A DNA stretch of 64,000 nt from Tenggerimyces flavus (lineage in GTDB: Bacteria; Actinomycetota; Actinomycetes; Propionibacteriales; Actinopolymorphaceae): positions 124,001 to 188,000 of the forward strand of contig NZ_JAFBCM010000001.1 in the NCBI RefSeq assembly GCF_016907715.1, read 5' to 3'. Shown piece by piece: positions 1-7,876 of this stretch. A program made the position numbers and the translations under genes. Under the pieces are notes generated by a model. It was not told the DNA's origin, did no database searches, and worked only from the letters and a program-made list of their open reading frames with translations. The stretch's first letter is position 1. Every line of letters starts with the position of its first letter.

Positions 1-223
1 CGACTGCGCACCCAAGCGGCAGTTCCGATACCGAGTAGCGCTGGCCATCCGGTCGCGTGTGCGCTGACCGGGTTTTCGTCCACAGCACAAGGATTTTCGC
101 GTTCATCAACAGATCGGCGAACGACCACGCCGCAACCTTGAAGACCACGCAAGCTCGAGTCATCGCCAGTAGCCGTTGGCGATCCGCACCCGGCCGGACG
201 CCGGGGGTTGTTCGGAGGTTTCC
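1..223. other. window start, no gene assigned
   Basis: No convincing reading frame is visible before the first pilin-like gene. In related actinobacteria the tadB/tadC-type genes lie just upstream, so this is probably the spacer after a secretion gene that lies outside the window. A good ribosome binding site, GGAGG, lies at 214-218 and serves the gene that starts at 224. Confidence 0.5.
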
Positions 224-400
224 ATGCGCAAGATCTACGCCCGACTGAAGGGCGAGCGCGGCATGTCGACCGCGGAGTACGCGATCGGCACGGTTGCCGC
301 CGCGAGCTTCGCGGGGCTGCTCATCAAGCTGCTGAGCAGCCCTGAAGTCCAGGGCCTGTTGATGAAGCTGGTCAAGGCCGCGCTCAGTCTCGCGTCCTGA
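224..400 (+). CDS. DUF4244 small pilin-like membrane protein
   Basis: A 58-residue protein of the DUF4244 type found beside Tad/Flp secretion genes in actinobacteria. It has a short basic N-terminus, then GMSTAEYAIGTVAAASFAG, which resembles the processing site and hydrophobic helix of Flp pilins (glycine followed by a helix with a conserved Glu about five residues later). It probably sits in the cytoplasmic membrane as a pilin-like subunit. I chose ATG 224 because GGAGG lies five bases upstream; an upstream in-frame ATG at 176 would add 16 unlikely residues. It is followed by a TadE and a TadE-like gene, the same order as M. tuberculosis Rv3656c-Rv3654c. Family assignment is good; whether a pilus is made is inference. 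Confidence 0.8.
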   Translation: MRKIYARLKGERGMSTAEYAIGTVAAASFAGLLIKLLSSPEVQGLLMKLVKAALSLAS

Positions 401-471
401 TCGGCCCGGGCCGGCCGGCTTCTGTTGCCCCGCCGGCCGGCCCCGGCCTTGTACGGAAGGAGAAACTCGTC

Positions 472-834
472 ATGCACACACGCGAGCGAGGCATGGTCAC
501 GGCCGAGATCGCGGTCTCGCTGACCGGGCTGGTGATCGTGCTCCTCGGCCTGCTCTGGGTCTTCGGCGTCGTCAGCGCCCAGATCCGCTGTGTCGACGCC
601 GCCCGCGACACGGCCCGGGCGCTGGCTCGCGGTGAGAGCGTCGCCAACGCGAAGGCTGAAGGCGAACGGTCGGCACCCGACGGCGCTCAGTTCGCTGTCC
701 AGGTGGGCGATGGCAACGCGACGGTACGCGTCAGCGTTCGGGTCCAGCCGACCGTGCCGGTGCTCTCGCGACTGCCGGGCGTCCTCGTGCACAGCAAGGC
801 GGTCGTCTCGACCGAGCCGGGAGTGGACGAATGA
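472..834 (+). CDS. TadE family minor pilin-like protein
   Basis: A 120-residue protein with a short N-terminal tail (ERGMVTAEIAV), one hydrophobic helix at about residues 14-37 and a small extracytoplasmic domain. GMVTAEIA is the TadE/pilin-like signature with the conserved Glu after the putative processing site. TadE proteins are minor pseudopilins of Tad secretion systems. The start is supported by GGAAGGAG at 455-462. The stop overlaps the next gene's ATG (ATGA at 831-834), so the two are probably translationally coupled. Confidence 0.85.
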   Translation: MHTRERGMVTAEIAVSLTGLVIVLLGLLWVFGVVSAQIRCVDAARDTARALARGESVANAKAEGERSAPDGAQFAVQVGDGNATVRVSVRVQPTVPVLSRLPGVLVHSKAVVSTEPGVDE

Positions 835-1397
835 GAGAACGCGGAAGCGGAACGGTCCTCGCGCTCGGCCTCGGCGCGGTCCTCATCGTCGGCGGCCTGG
901 TCGGTATGGCGCTGGCCACTGTCATCGCCGCGACGCATCGCGTGGATGCCGCGGCGGATCTCGCCGCGCTGTCGGCCGCGCGACTGCTCGTCGAGGGCGA
1001 GGAGGAAGCCTGCGCGAAGGCCCGTTCGGTGGCCGTCGAGAACGGCGTCGAGCTCGAGAGCTGTCAGACAGCCAACCTGATCGTCGATGTCGTGGTACGA
1101 GCCAGAACGGCCCGACTGTTCGGCACGTCGCTCACGGTACGAGCCCGAGCTCGCGCCGGACCCTCGACGATCGAGCAACAACGCGAGGGCGCCACCCAGA
1201 GAGCGGACCGCACTCGAGACCGTCTGGTTTTCCGCCAGCCAGAAACGAGCGCATTAGAAGAGGCTGCCGGGAGCAAACCGAATTGCTCTAGGAAAGTGGC
1301 AGCCCCCGCCGGGCGGGAGACACTGCCGGGGGCTGCCCTGGCCACGACCCGCGAACGCAAACAGCAAGGTCAGCCCTTGCAAACCGAATTGCTCTAG
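831..1397 (+). CDS. TadE-like secretion-neighbourhood protein with repeat-derived tail
   Basis: The first ~115 residues match the Rv3654c-like family of TadE-like proteins: start RERGSGTVLALGLGAVL, one membrane helix, then RVDAAADLAALSAA typical of Flp/TadG-like proteins, and an end near VRARARAGP. Family members normally stop about there. Here the frame stays open for about 70 more residues and ends only at the TAG in the second copy of the 106-bp tandem repeat that begins at 1273. The tail from about residue 118 is therefore probably read-through of normally untranslated DNA after loss of the original stop. It overlaps the TadE gene by ATGA. The core call is solid; whether the tail matters is unknown. 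Confidence 0.75.
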   Translation: MRERGSGTVLALGLGAVLIVGGLVGMALATVIAATHRVDAAADLAALSAARLLVEGEEEACAKARSVAVENGVELESCQTANLIVDVVVRARTARLFGTSLTVRARARAGPSTIEQQREGATQRADRTRDRLVFRQPETSALEEAAGSKPNCSRKVAAPAGRETLPGAALATTRERKQQGQPLQTELL

Positions 1398-1771
1398 GAA
1401 AGTGGCAGCCCCCGCCGGGCGGGAGACACTGCCGGGGGCTGCCCTGGCCACGACCCGCGAACGCAAACAGCAAGGTCAGCCCTTGCAAACCGAATTGCTC
1501 TAGGAAAGTGGCAGCCCCCGCCGGGCGGGAGACACTGCCGGGGGCTGCCCTGGCCACGACCCGCGAACGCAAACAGCAAGGTCAGCCCTTGCAAACCGAA
1601 TTGCTCTAGGAAAGTGGCAGCCCCCGCCGGGCGGGAGACACTGCCGGGGGCTGCCCTGGCCACGACCCGCGAACGCAAACAGCAAGGTCAGCCCTTGCAA
1701 ACCGAATTGCTCTAGGAAAGTGGCAGCCCCCGCCGGGGGGGAGAGCGGGGGCTGCCCTGGCCACGACCCGC
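1273..1771. repeat. 106-bp tandem repeat, four full copies and a partial fifth
   Basis: Units begin at 1273, 1379, 1485, 1591 and 1697, each starting gcaaaccgaattgctctagg; the first four look identical and the fifth is shortened and diverged. Each unit holds an inverted repeat (ggcagcccccg ... cgggggctgcc). In the last copy this becomes a tighter 12-bp stem, ggcagcccccgc / gcgggggctgcc, which looks like the original terminator of the TadE operon. The period is not a multiple of three, so every unit changes reading frame. Reading frames on the opposite strand through this block are artefacts. It may vary in copy number between strains. Confidence 0.95.
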
Positions 1772-2012
1772 AAGCGGGTCGGACCGGCACCAGCGGCGGG
1801 GGGGTTGCCGCTGAGATGCCCGTTCCCCCCTGGCGCTCGTTCGAAACACCAATCGGGAACGGCACATCCAGTGTGACGCACCATATGCATCCACGCCAGC
1901 CAAGACTGCGAAGAGTTACCGAAACTGTTCGACGACCGGCTGAGCGGGTGCGCCAGCCGGTCACCGAATGTTGGCATCGCGGTAGCCCAGGCCACGCGCT
2001 AGGCTCCCCCGG
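1772..2012. other. spacer after the repeat, upstream of HAD gene
   Basis: No gene is seen. A small inverted repeat (cagcggc ... gccgctg) lies at about 1792-1815. The promoter of the HAD gene must lie in this stretch, but I see no convincing -35/-10 pair. Confidence 0.5.
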
Positions 2013-2819
2013 GTGATTCGCCCCGGAGTGCCTCGGACCGCCGCATTTTTCGATCTCGACAAGACAATCGTGGCGAAATCGAGCACGCTCGCGTTCAGTC
2101 CCTCGCTGTATCGGGGCGGCCTGATCAACCGGCGCGATGTCCTCCGGAGCGCGTACGGCCAGCTCGTCTACCGCCTCGGCGGCGCCGACCACCAGCAGAT
2201 GCTCAAGGTCCGCGAGTACCTCTCGCTGATGGTCGCCGGCTGGGACGTCCAGACCGTCCGCGAGATCGTCGCCGACACGCTGCAGCACGTGGTCCAGCCG
2301 CTGGTGTACGCCGAGGCCGTCGAGCTCATCGACGAGCACCACAAGGCCGGCCGCGACGTCATCATCGTCTCCACCGCCGGTGCCGACGTGGTCGAGCCGA
2401 TCGGCGAGCTGCTCGGCGCGGACCGCGTGATCGCCACTCAGCTCGGCGTCGAGCACGGCAAGTACACCGGCGAGATCACGTTCTACGCGTACGGCGACGA
2501 CAAGGCCCACGCGATGCGCGAGCTCGCGGACGAGCAGGGCTACGACCTCGAGCACAGCTATGCGTACTCCGACTCGATCACCGACGCCCCGATGCTCGAG
2601 GTGGTCGGCCACTCGTTCGCAGTGAACCCCGACCGAGCGCTGCGACGACTCGCCACCGTCTGCCATTGGCCGATCCTCAGCTGGACCCAGGCCACCGCAC
2701 TCCGCCGCAGAACGGCCTTCGGCGTCCGCTGGCGATCGCTCGGAGCCGCCGCCGTAGCGGGCGGCGCTGCCGCCGCCGGACTGGTCTGGGTCGCGTCGAA
2801 ACGGCGAATCCAAAGGTAA
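2013..2819 (+). CDS. HAD-IB family phosphatase (SerB-like)
   Basis: A 268-residue HAD-superfamily subfamily IB hydrolase. Motif I is FFDLDKTI near residue 13 with the nucleophilic Asp, motif II is VIIVSTAGA, and motif IV is SYAYSDSITDAPML with the acidic pair. The C-terminus carries a hydrophobic Ala/Gly-rich helix, so it may be membrane-tethered. The family includes phosphoserine phosphatases and lysophospholipid phosphatases; the exact substrate cannot be read. In actinobacteria this gene lies next to the tad cluster (compare Rv3661), matching its position here. The start is GTG 2013; GTG 2030 is an alternative. Confidence 0.85.
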   Translation: MIRPGVPRTAAFFDLDKTIVAKSSTLAFSPSLYRGGLINRRDVLRSAYGQLVYRLGGADHQQMLKVREYLSLMVAGWDVQTVREIVADTLQHVVQPLVYAEAVELIDEHHKAGRDVIIVSTAGADVVEPIGELLGADRVIATQLGVEHGKYTGEITFYAYGDDKAHAMRELADEQGYDLEHSYAYSDSITDAPMLEVVGHSFAVNPDRALRRLATVCHWPILSWTQATALRRRTAFGVRWRSLGAAAVAGGAAAAGLVWVASKRRIQR

Positions 2820-3104
2820 AGATCTTGGGCTAACTCTTCCGCTGACCGGCCCAAACGTCGTAGAAATGCAGTACGCCCCGAGCGATCAAGGACCAGGCCG
2901 AGAGGCCCGCCCTTGACCGATCGAGACGTGCACGGCAGCTCGGTACCCACGCGGCGACCAGCCCATCCTCGAGGGCAGTCGATCTCAGGTTTACCTGGGA
3001 CGACATGACGGGTGCACGCTTGTTAGCCGGGACTGACGTGCCAGCGGCGGCGCTCCCACACTCTGTGGAGCGCCGTCCGCACGTGCGGACCAAGTCAAGC
3101 CGAA
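2820..3104. other. gap between convergent HAD and TetR genes
   Basis: No supported gene. The minus strand has an open frame across 2830-3147 whose lower part reads plausibly (GVLHFYDVWAGQRKS), but it has no clear start and overlaps the TetR end. It may be a decayed gene remnant. No terminator hairpin stands out. Confidence 0.4.
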
Positions 3105-3755
3105 TCAGGCAGCGACGACCGTACGCAGCAACGTGTCGACCATCCACTCCCGGTACTGCTCGACCGACCAGCCCTGCCGTCGGCGCAGCAGCTGGTGCAC
3201 CTGCACGCTGCTCAAGGTGAAGAGCACCGCCCCCGCCTCAGCGGCCGACAGGTCCGGCCGGAGCAGCCCGTTCCGCGACCACGCCGCGGCGAGCGTGCCC
3301 ATGTTCGCCGACATCGCCGTCGCGCCCGCCTCGACGATCGCGCGCATCGCCGGGTCCGCGCCCGCCGACTCGGCCGCGGTCATCAACAGGTCCCCCGCGC
3401 GTTCGAGCAGCTCGACGCCGTAGTCCACGTGCTGGCGTACGGCGACCACCGGATCCCGCTCCGACAGCAGCTGGGTGAACTCCGGCCGGTCCGCCACCGC
3501 GACGGGATCCTCGTCGCCCACGGTCGCGACGTCCAAGGCCTCCTTGAACAGGTCCGCCTTCGTCGGGAACACCGTGTAGACGGTCCGCTCGGCAACCCCC
3601 GCCGATGCGGCGATCTGCTTCATCGTGGTCCCCGCGATGCCCTGCGAGACGAACAACCGCACGGCCGCCTCGCGAATCAGCGCCCGAGTCCTCCGAGCCG
3701 CCTCTTCACGCACTGTCGACCGATACCGCTTGACCGTCTCGCTCACAGGATGCAT
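3105..3755 (-). CDS. TetR family transcriptional regulator
   Basis: 216 residues from ATG 3755. The N-terminal helix-turn-helix region (about 20-65) contains IREAAVRLFVSQGIAGTTMK and AERTVYTVFPTKADLF, a clear TetR DNA-binding domain; the rest is the helical ligand-binding domain. A TTG start at 3770 would add five residues. It is divergent from a glyoxalase-fold gene, and a palindrome in the shared spacer (3771-3785) is the likely operator, so it probably represses itself and its neighbour. The ligand is unknown. Confidence 0.88.
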   Translation of the reverse strand: MHPVSETVKRYRSTVREEAARRTRALIREAAVRLFVSQGIAGTTMKQIAASAGVAERTVYTVFPTKADLFKEALDVATVGDEDPVAVADRPEFTQLLSERDPVVAVRQHVDYGVELLERAGDLLMTAAESAGADPAMRAIVEAGATAMSANMGTLAAAWSRNGLLRPDLSAAEAGAVLFTLSSVQVHQLLRRRQGWSVEQYREWMVDTLLRTVVAA

Positions 3756-3770
3756 CCTAGCATCATTCAA

Positions 3771-3785
3771 TGCAGTTGCACTGCA
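3771..3785. promoter_or_regulatory. probable TetR operator
   Basis: Inverted repeat TGCAGT-TGC-ACTGCA with imperfect flanking symmetry, in the 53-bp spacer between the divergent TetR and VOC starts. Its position fits autoregulation. Binding is inferred. Confidence 0.55.
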
Positions 3786-3808
3786 CTCAACCGATAGGGA
3801 CCCCAGAG

Positions 3809-4282
3809 ATGTCCAACGACGATGCCGCGGTCTTCGCCGGCCTGCACCACATCAAGATCCCGGTGTCCGACCTGGTCCGCAGCCGGGCCTGGTACGAGCA
3901 AGTGCTCGGCTACCACGTCCAGTTCGAGTTCCCCGACGCCGAGGACGGCGTCGTCCGCGGCGTCGCCGGCGAGGTTCCCGGCCTCGGCGAGGTCGGCCTC
4001 GCGCTGCGCGAGAACCCCGAGGCCGCCCGCGGCCTGGCCGGCTACGACGCGTTCGCGTTCGCCATCAAGGACAAGGCCGCCGCCGAGGCGTGGGTCGCGA
4101 AGCTCGACCGGCTCGGTGTCGAGCACTCGCCGGTCATCGAGGCGAGCATCGGCTGGATCGTGCGGTGCTTCGACCCGGACGGCATCGAGATCCGCATGTA
4201 CAGCTGGGAGCGGCTGCCCGAGGACCACGTCGGCGAGCCGGGCTACGCGCGCCCCGAGGTCGAGGTCCGCGCCGTTGGCTAA
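3809..4282 (+). CDS. VOC family (glyoxalase/bleomycin resistance fold) protein
   Basis: 157 residues from ATG 3809. LHHIKIPVSDLVRSRAWYEQ is the first beta-alpha-beta unit of the vicinal oxygen chelate fold, and IRCFDPDGIEIRMYSW-like sequence near 125-145 is the second, with Glu as a possible metal ligand. Members are metal-dependent lyases, dioxygenases or resistance proteins; the substrate cannot be told. It is divergent from the TetR gene and likely its target. The stop overlaps the convergent oxidoreductase stop (CTAA, 4279-4282). Confidence 0.82.
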   Translation: MSNDDAAVFAGLHHIKIPVSDLVRSRAWYEQVLGYHVQFEFPDAEDGVVRGVAGEVPGLGEVGLALRENPEAARGLAGYDAFAFAIKDKAAAEAWVAKLDRLGVEHSPVIEASIGWIVRCFDPDGIEIRMYSWERLPEDHVGEPGYARPEVEVRAVG

Positions 4283-5106
4283 CGCAGCCCGAGCGCGGCG
4301 GCGTACTCGCGCAGGTACGGAAGCGGCAGGTCGTACGAGCCCGTGATCGGGTTCAGGACGACCTGGTCCGCACCGGCGTCGAGGTGTTCGCGCAGCCGCC
4401 CGGCTATGGTCTCGGCCGTGCCCCACGCCCCCACCGCGTCGACGAGCCGGTCGCTCAGCCCGTCGATCTCCTCGGCGGAGTAGCCCTGCCGGAGCAGGTT
4501 CGCGTGGTACCCCGGCAGCTTCGACAAGAACCCCAGCGGCTCGCGCACGATCGACCGCGCCCGCTCGGCGTCGGTCTCCAGCGTCGCCATCTGCAGCACC
4601 GCGAGGAACGAGTCCGGCCCGAGCCCCGCACGCGCCGAGGCCGTGTACGCGGGATCGACGAGGAACGGATACGCGCCCGCCGCCCGGTCGCGCGCCAGCC
4701 CCAACATCTTCGGCCCCAGAGCCGCGAGCACCCGCGCCGAAGCGGGAACGCCCGGCGACGAGTCCAGCTCGTCGAGGTACGCGCCGATCGCCTCGATCGG
4801 CCGAGGCCCGTAGTGCCCGCCGAGCCCGACCACGTACCGCCCCGGATGCGACGACTCGAGCTCGGCGTACAAAGCCGCGACAGACGCGGCCGAGAACTTG
4901 CTCACCGACAAAATCCCCGGCACGACCTTGATCGTCGAGGTCGCCCGCACCAGGTCACTGATCTGGCCGAGACGCTCGAGCGATCCGCCGGACAGCCACA
5001 ACGTCGAGTACCCGAGCGCCTCGATCTCGAGGACCGCGTCGACGAACGCGCTGCCCTCCTGCGGTCCGAGCGCCACACCGATCCGACCCAGCTCGAGCTT
5101 CGTCAT
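4279..5106 (-). CDS. LLM-class F420-dependent oxidoreductase (TIGR03620-like)
   Basis: 275 residues from ATG 5106 (MTKLELGRIGVALGPQEG). The N-terminal strand, LEIEALGYSTLWLSGG and YVVGLGGHYGPRP are typical of the luciferase-like TIM-barrel, F420-dependent subfamily. It presumably transfers hydride from F420H2 to an unknown substrate. An open frame continues upstream to 5463, but that part is the shadow of the next gene. The position next to a TetR/VOC pair suggests a detoxification or secondary function, which is inference. Confidence 0.85.
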   Translation of the reverse strand: MTKLELGRIGVALGPQEGSAFVDAVLEIEALGYSTLWLSGGSLERLGQISDLVRATSTIKVVPGILSVSKFSAASVAALYAELESSHPGRYVVGLGGHYGPRPIEAIGAYLDELDSSPGVPASARVLAALGPKMLGLARDRAAGAYPFLVDPAYTASARAGLGPDSFLAVLQMATLETDAERARSIVREPLGFLSKLPGYHANLLRQGYSAEEIDGLSDRLVDAVGAWGTAETIAGRLREHLDAGADQVVLNPITGSYDLPLPYLREYAAALGLR

Positions 5107-5176
5107 GTCAGTCGCCAACACGACACCAGCGGACGTTCTTCCCCCGGATGCGACCATGGTGCGACGGGAGGAGGCG

Positions 5177-6106
5177 ATGCCGGTGTTCGAACGCGGAGAC
5201 GCCGATGTGCTCGAGGTCGGCACCGAGCGCGTACGGCGACCGAACTGGCAACGCCTCGCCGCCCTGACCCTCGCGCTCGTCGTCGGCATCACCGCCGGCG
5301 CGGGCGGCACGTACTGGTACCTCACCAGCAAGGCCGACCGCGCGGACCGGCAGGCGATCGACCTGATCGCCCAGGAGGACGGCGGCATCGCGATCGTCGA
5401 CCCCACCGACCGGTGCGCGACCGCGACCATCCGGCTGCGGAACGTCGGACCGCATCCGATCACGGTCGAACGCGTCTACGCCGACCTGACCGGCCACGGT
5501 TCGGACCAGAGCGTCCCCACCTGCCAGCTGCAGGAGTCGACACCCCATCCGACCAACATCGAGCCGAAGGCCTCCCAGGCATGGACGATCGTGTTCCGCA
5601 TGGAGTGCGAGCAGGCCTGGGGAACGCCGACCTACCGCGCCACGGTCACGACCGTGTCCGGGGACCGTCGCGAGGTGTCGGCACCGATCGAACGCCCGGA
5701 TCCCGCGCCCGCGACGTTCTCCTGCGACGGCGATCCCGACCTCCTGTGGGACGACGTCGCCAGCCCCGTGGCGGGCAGCGGATCGCAGGCCACGGTGACG
5801 ATCGGCGGCACGGTCCGCTCGTTGACGGGACGACTCGACCTGCTCTCGATGCGGCTCGAGGACGGCAGCGGTCTCGACCTGCAGCTCGAACCGTTCGAGT
5901 CGATCTCCGTCGACACCCGCCCGCACCCGTTCAGCGCCCGGGTGCGGGTGCTCGACTGCGCGGTGGCCCAGCAGCTCCCGGACACCATGATCGAGCTTCG
6001 GGTGCGGACCCAGCTCGGTCGCGCTCGCGCCGCGCTCCCGTTCGACGAACCGCGCAACGTCACCCGTTCGCTCGTCCGGCTCGTCGACGCCGCCTGCGGC
6101 ATGTGA
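5177..6106 (+). CDS. membrane-anchored six-cysteine exoprotein, paralogue 1
   Basis: 309 residues; I recognise no family. ATG 5177 has GGGAGGAGG just upstream. An N-terminal cytosolic stretch of about 25 residues ends in RRPNW, then comes one membrane helix (about 28-48, LTLALVVGITAGAGGTYWY) and a large outer domain. The outer domain shares six cysteines and two motifs with the next two genes: NVGPHPITVERV after the first Cys, and SLVRLVDAACG at the C-terminus. The even number of cysteines in an exported domain suggests disulfides. It is first of a three-gene array with 7-bp and overlapping junctions. Role unknown. Confidence 0.75.
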   Translation: MPVFERGDADVLEVGTERVRRPNWQRLAALTLALVVGITAGAGGTYWYLTSKADRADRQAIDLIAQEDGGIAIVDPTDRCATATIRLRNVGPHPITVERVYADLTGHGSDQSVPTCQLQESTPHPTNIEPKASQAWTIVFRMECEQAWGTPTYRATVTTVSGDRREVSAPIERPDPAPATFSCDGDPDLLWDDVASPVAGSGSQATVTIGGTVRSLTGRLDLLSMRLEDGSGLDLQLEPFESISVDTRPHPFSARVRVLDCAVAQQLPDTMIELRVRTQLGRARAALPFDEPRNVTRSLVRLVDAACGM

Positions 6107-6113
6107 GCGCGCG

Positions 6114-7037
6114 ATGCTGGATCGGCAGAACGAGGACCTCGAGGTCCTCGACGTCGGCAGCGAGCGGCCGCGGTTCGAGTGGCGCCAACTCAAGCCCAGA
6201 GAGCTGGTCGCGCTCGCCCTTCTGGTCGCGATCGGCGTCGTGGCCGGTGCCGGCGCGACCTGGTGGTGGCAGCAGCGCGAGGTCGAACGAGCCTGGGCCA
6301 GCGAGGCGCACGTCGTCGGCCAGGTCATTCCGACCGAGAACGTCGAGCTGACGAACGAGCTCTGCACCGCGGTCACCCTGCAGGTGATCAACGCCGGCCA
6401 TCGCCCAGTCACGCTCGAGTCCGTCGAGGTCGATCTCGCCCGGCTGCGGACGTCGCCCAGCTGCGACAAGCCGCGGACGACGAAGCCGGTCAGGGTCGCG
6501 CCGCTGGGTGCCGCGAAGTGGACCGTCCCCGTGCAGGTCGACTGCTCTCGGATGTACGGCAGCCAGGCGTTCCGGGCGACGATCCGGACCGAGTCCGGCA
6601 CGCGTCACACCGAGTCCGTCCTGGTCGGCTCCTACTTCCAGGACCTGGCCAACTGCGACAGCATGTACGTCCAGTGGATCGCCACCGATGCGGATCTGTT
6701 TACCTACAAGGGCAAACCGGCACTGCGCATGACCGGGTCGTTCACCGTCGCCATCCGGCGGCTGACACTGCACTCCGTCGAGACACCTCCGGACTCGGCG
6801 TTCACGATCGTCGGAAGCGAGCTGCCCAGCGAGATCGGTCCGTACCCGCAGCGCGCCACCCTCGAGGTCGTCGTCTCCGACTGCGCGGCCGCGGCCGATC
6901 TACCTAACACGAACTTCGAGCTCGTACTCAACACCAGACCGTCGGTCGGCATCCTCAGCGCACTGGACGGCGACCGGCTGGAGGTCACCGCGCGGCTGAT
7001 CCGGCTCGTCGACCAGACCTGCGGGAAGGTGCCGTGA
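6114..7037 (+). CDS. membrane-anchored six-cysteine exoprotein, paralogue 2
   Basis: 307 residues; ATG seven bases after the previous stop. It starts MLDRQNEDLEVLDVGSERPR, close to the start of paralogue 1 (ADVLEVGTERVRRP), then one membrane helix (about 32-52) and an outer domain. Matching landmarks are ELCTAVTLQVINAGHRPV, a Cys before the SRMYGSQAFRA segment, SDCAAAADLPNT and LIRLVDQTCG at the end. All six cysteines align with those of its neighbours. The stop overlaps the GTG of the third copy (GTGA at 7034). No known domain is visible. Confidence 0.75.
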   Translation: MLDRQNEDLEVLDVGSERPRFEWRQLKPRELVALALLVAIGVVAGAGATWWWQQREVERAWASEAHVVGQVIPTENVELTNELCTAVTLQVINAGHRPVTLESVEVDLARLRTSPSCDKPRTTKPVRVAPLGAAKWTVPVQVDCSRMYGSQAFRATIRTESGTRHTESVLVGSYFQDLANCDSMYVQWIATDADLFTYKGKPALRMTGSFTVAIRRLTLHSVETPPDSAFTIVGSELPSEIGPYPQRATLEVVVSDCAAAADLPNTNFELVLNTRPSVGILSALDGDRLEVTARLIRLVDQTCGKVP

Positions 7038-7876
7038 TCCGCCGGCTCGCGGTCGCGGCCCTCGCAGTCGCCGTCGGCGCGGCCCTCGGGGCGACCGGTA
7101 TCGGCTGGTGGCTGGACCGCCCCACCGAACCCGCCGCCCAGGACGCCCGGCTCGTGGCGACCGCGGGCGACGACTGGTACGGGCAGATCCTCCTCGACAG
7201 CTGCTCGGTCGTACCCGTCGACATCTACAACGCGGGCGACCAACCGATCGACCTGTCCGGCCTGCGCGCCGGCCTGACCACGCGCAGCTCGCTCACCTGC
7301 CGGCCGGAGGTCGGGCACGTCACGATCCAGCCGCGTACGTCGCGAACGATCCGCGCGGCCATCGGCTTCCGCTGCGCGGACGGGATGGCCGAGCCGACGT
7401 TCGCGGCCGTGGTCGGACCCGCATCCACACCGGTCTCGGGGCACGTCTCCATGCCGCCGCTCGACCCAGGGTGGATGTGCAGTGACGGTGGGCCGACCTG
7501 GTTCCGGGCACGGCCGTCCCAGGACCCGACGGGGACCGGACCGGACGCTCGGCTGCCGGTCACGCTCATGTTCAGTTCGGGCAAGCAGGGCACCAAGCTC
7601 ACCTCGATCGACCTGCGGGACAGCAAGGCCTTCGCGCTCGAACCGCCGCGACTGCCCGTGGACATCAGCGCGCTCGCTCCCGGCGCGGCGCCGCCGGACG
7701 TGTACGTCGAGCTGTTCCTGACCGTCCGCGACTGCGCCCGGGCTCGGGCGTTCAGGTCGAGCGACCTCATCGTGACCTCGGGGTTCACTCCAGGCGGCGA
7801 GTTCGACCAACCGCTCGCCGAGGGCGACCGGGTCCTGGTGCGCCAGCTGGTCCGGCTCGTCGACGCCGCGTGCTAG
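7034..7876 (+). CDS. membrane-anchored six-cysteine exoprotein, paralogue 3
   Basis: 280 residues, GTG start overlapping the previous stop. It lacks the N-terminal cytosolic segment of its paralogues and begins almost directly with the hydrophobic helix (RRLAVAALAVAVGAALGATG), so it may be a signal anchor or be processed. It keeps DSCSVVPVDIYNAGDQPIDL, the middle cysteines, RDCARARAF and LVRLVDAAC. It is the most diverged copy. It converges with the APH-type gene; the stops overlap as CTAG at 7873-7876. Confidence 0.73.
   Translation: MIRRLAVAALAVAVGAALGATGIGWWLDRPTEPAAQDARLVATAGDDWYGQILLDSCSVVPVDIYNAGDQPIDLSGLRAGLTTRSSLTCRPEVGHVTIQPRTSRTIRAAIGFRCADGMAEPTFAAVVGPASTPVSGHVSMPPLDPGWMCSDGGPTWFRARPSQDPTGTGPDARLPVTLMFSSGKQGTKLTSIDLRDSKAFALEPPRLPVDISALAPGAAPPDVYVELFLTVRDCARARAFRSSDLIVTSGFTPGGEFDQPLAEGDRVLVRQLVRLVDAAC

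Noticed and set aside
1254-1678. Minus-strand ORFs encoding near-identical proteins ending in PARRGLPLS
   Set aside because: They are translations of the 106-bp repeat in rotating frames and carry no independent coding evidence.
3625-6351. A 908-codon plus-strand open frame
   Set aside because: Arg/Pro-rich shadow of several real genes, with no domain and poor codon sense.
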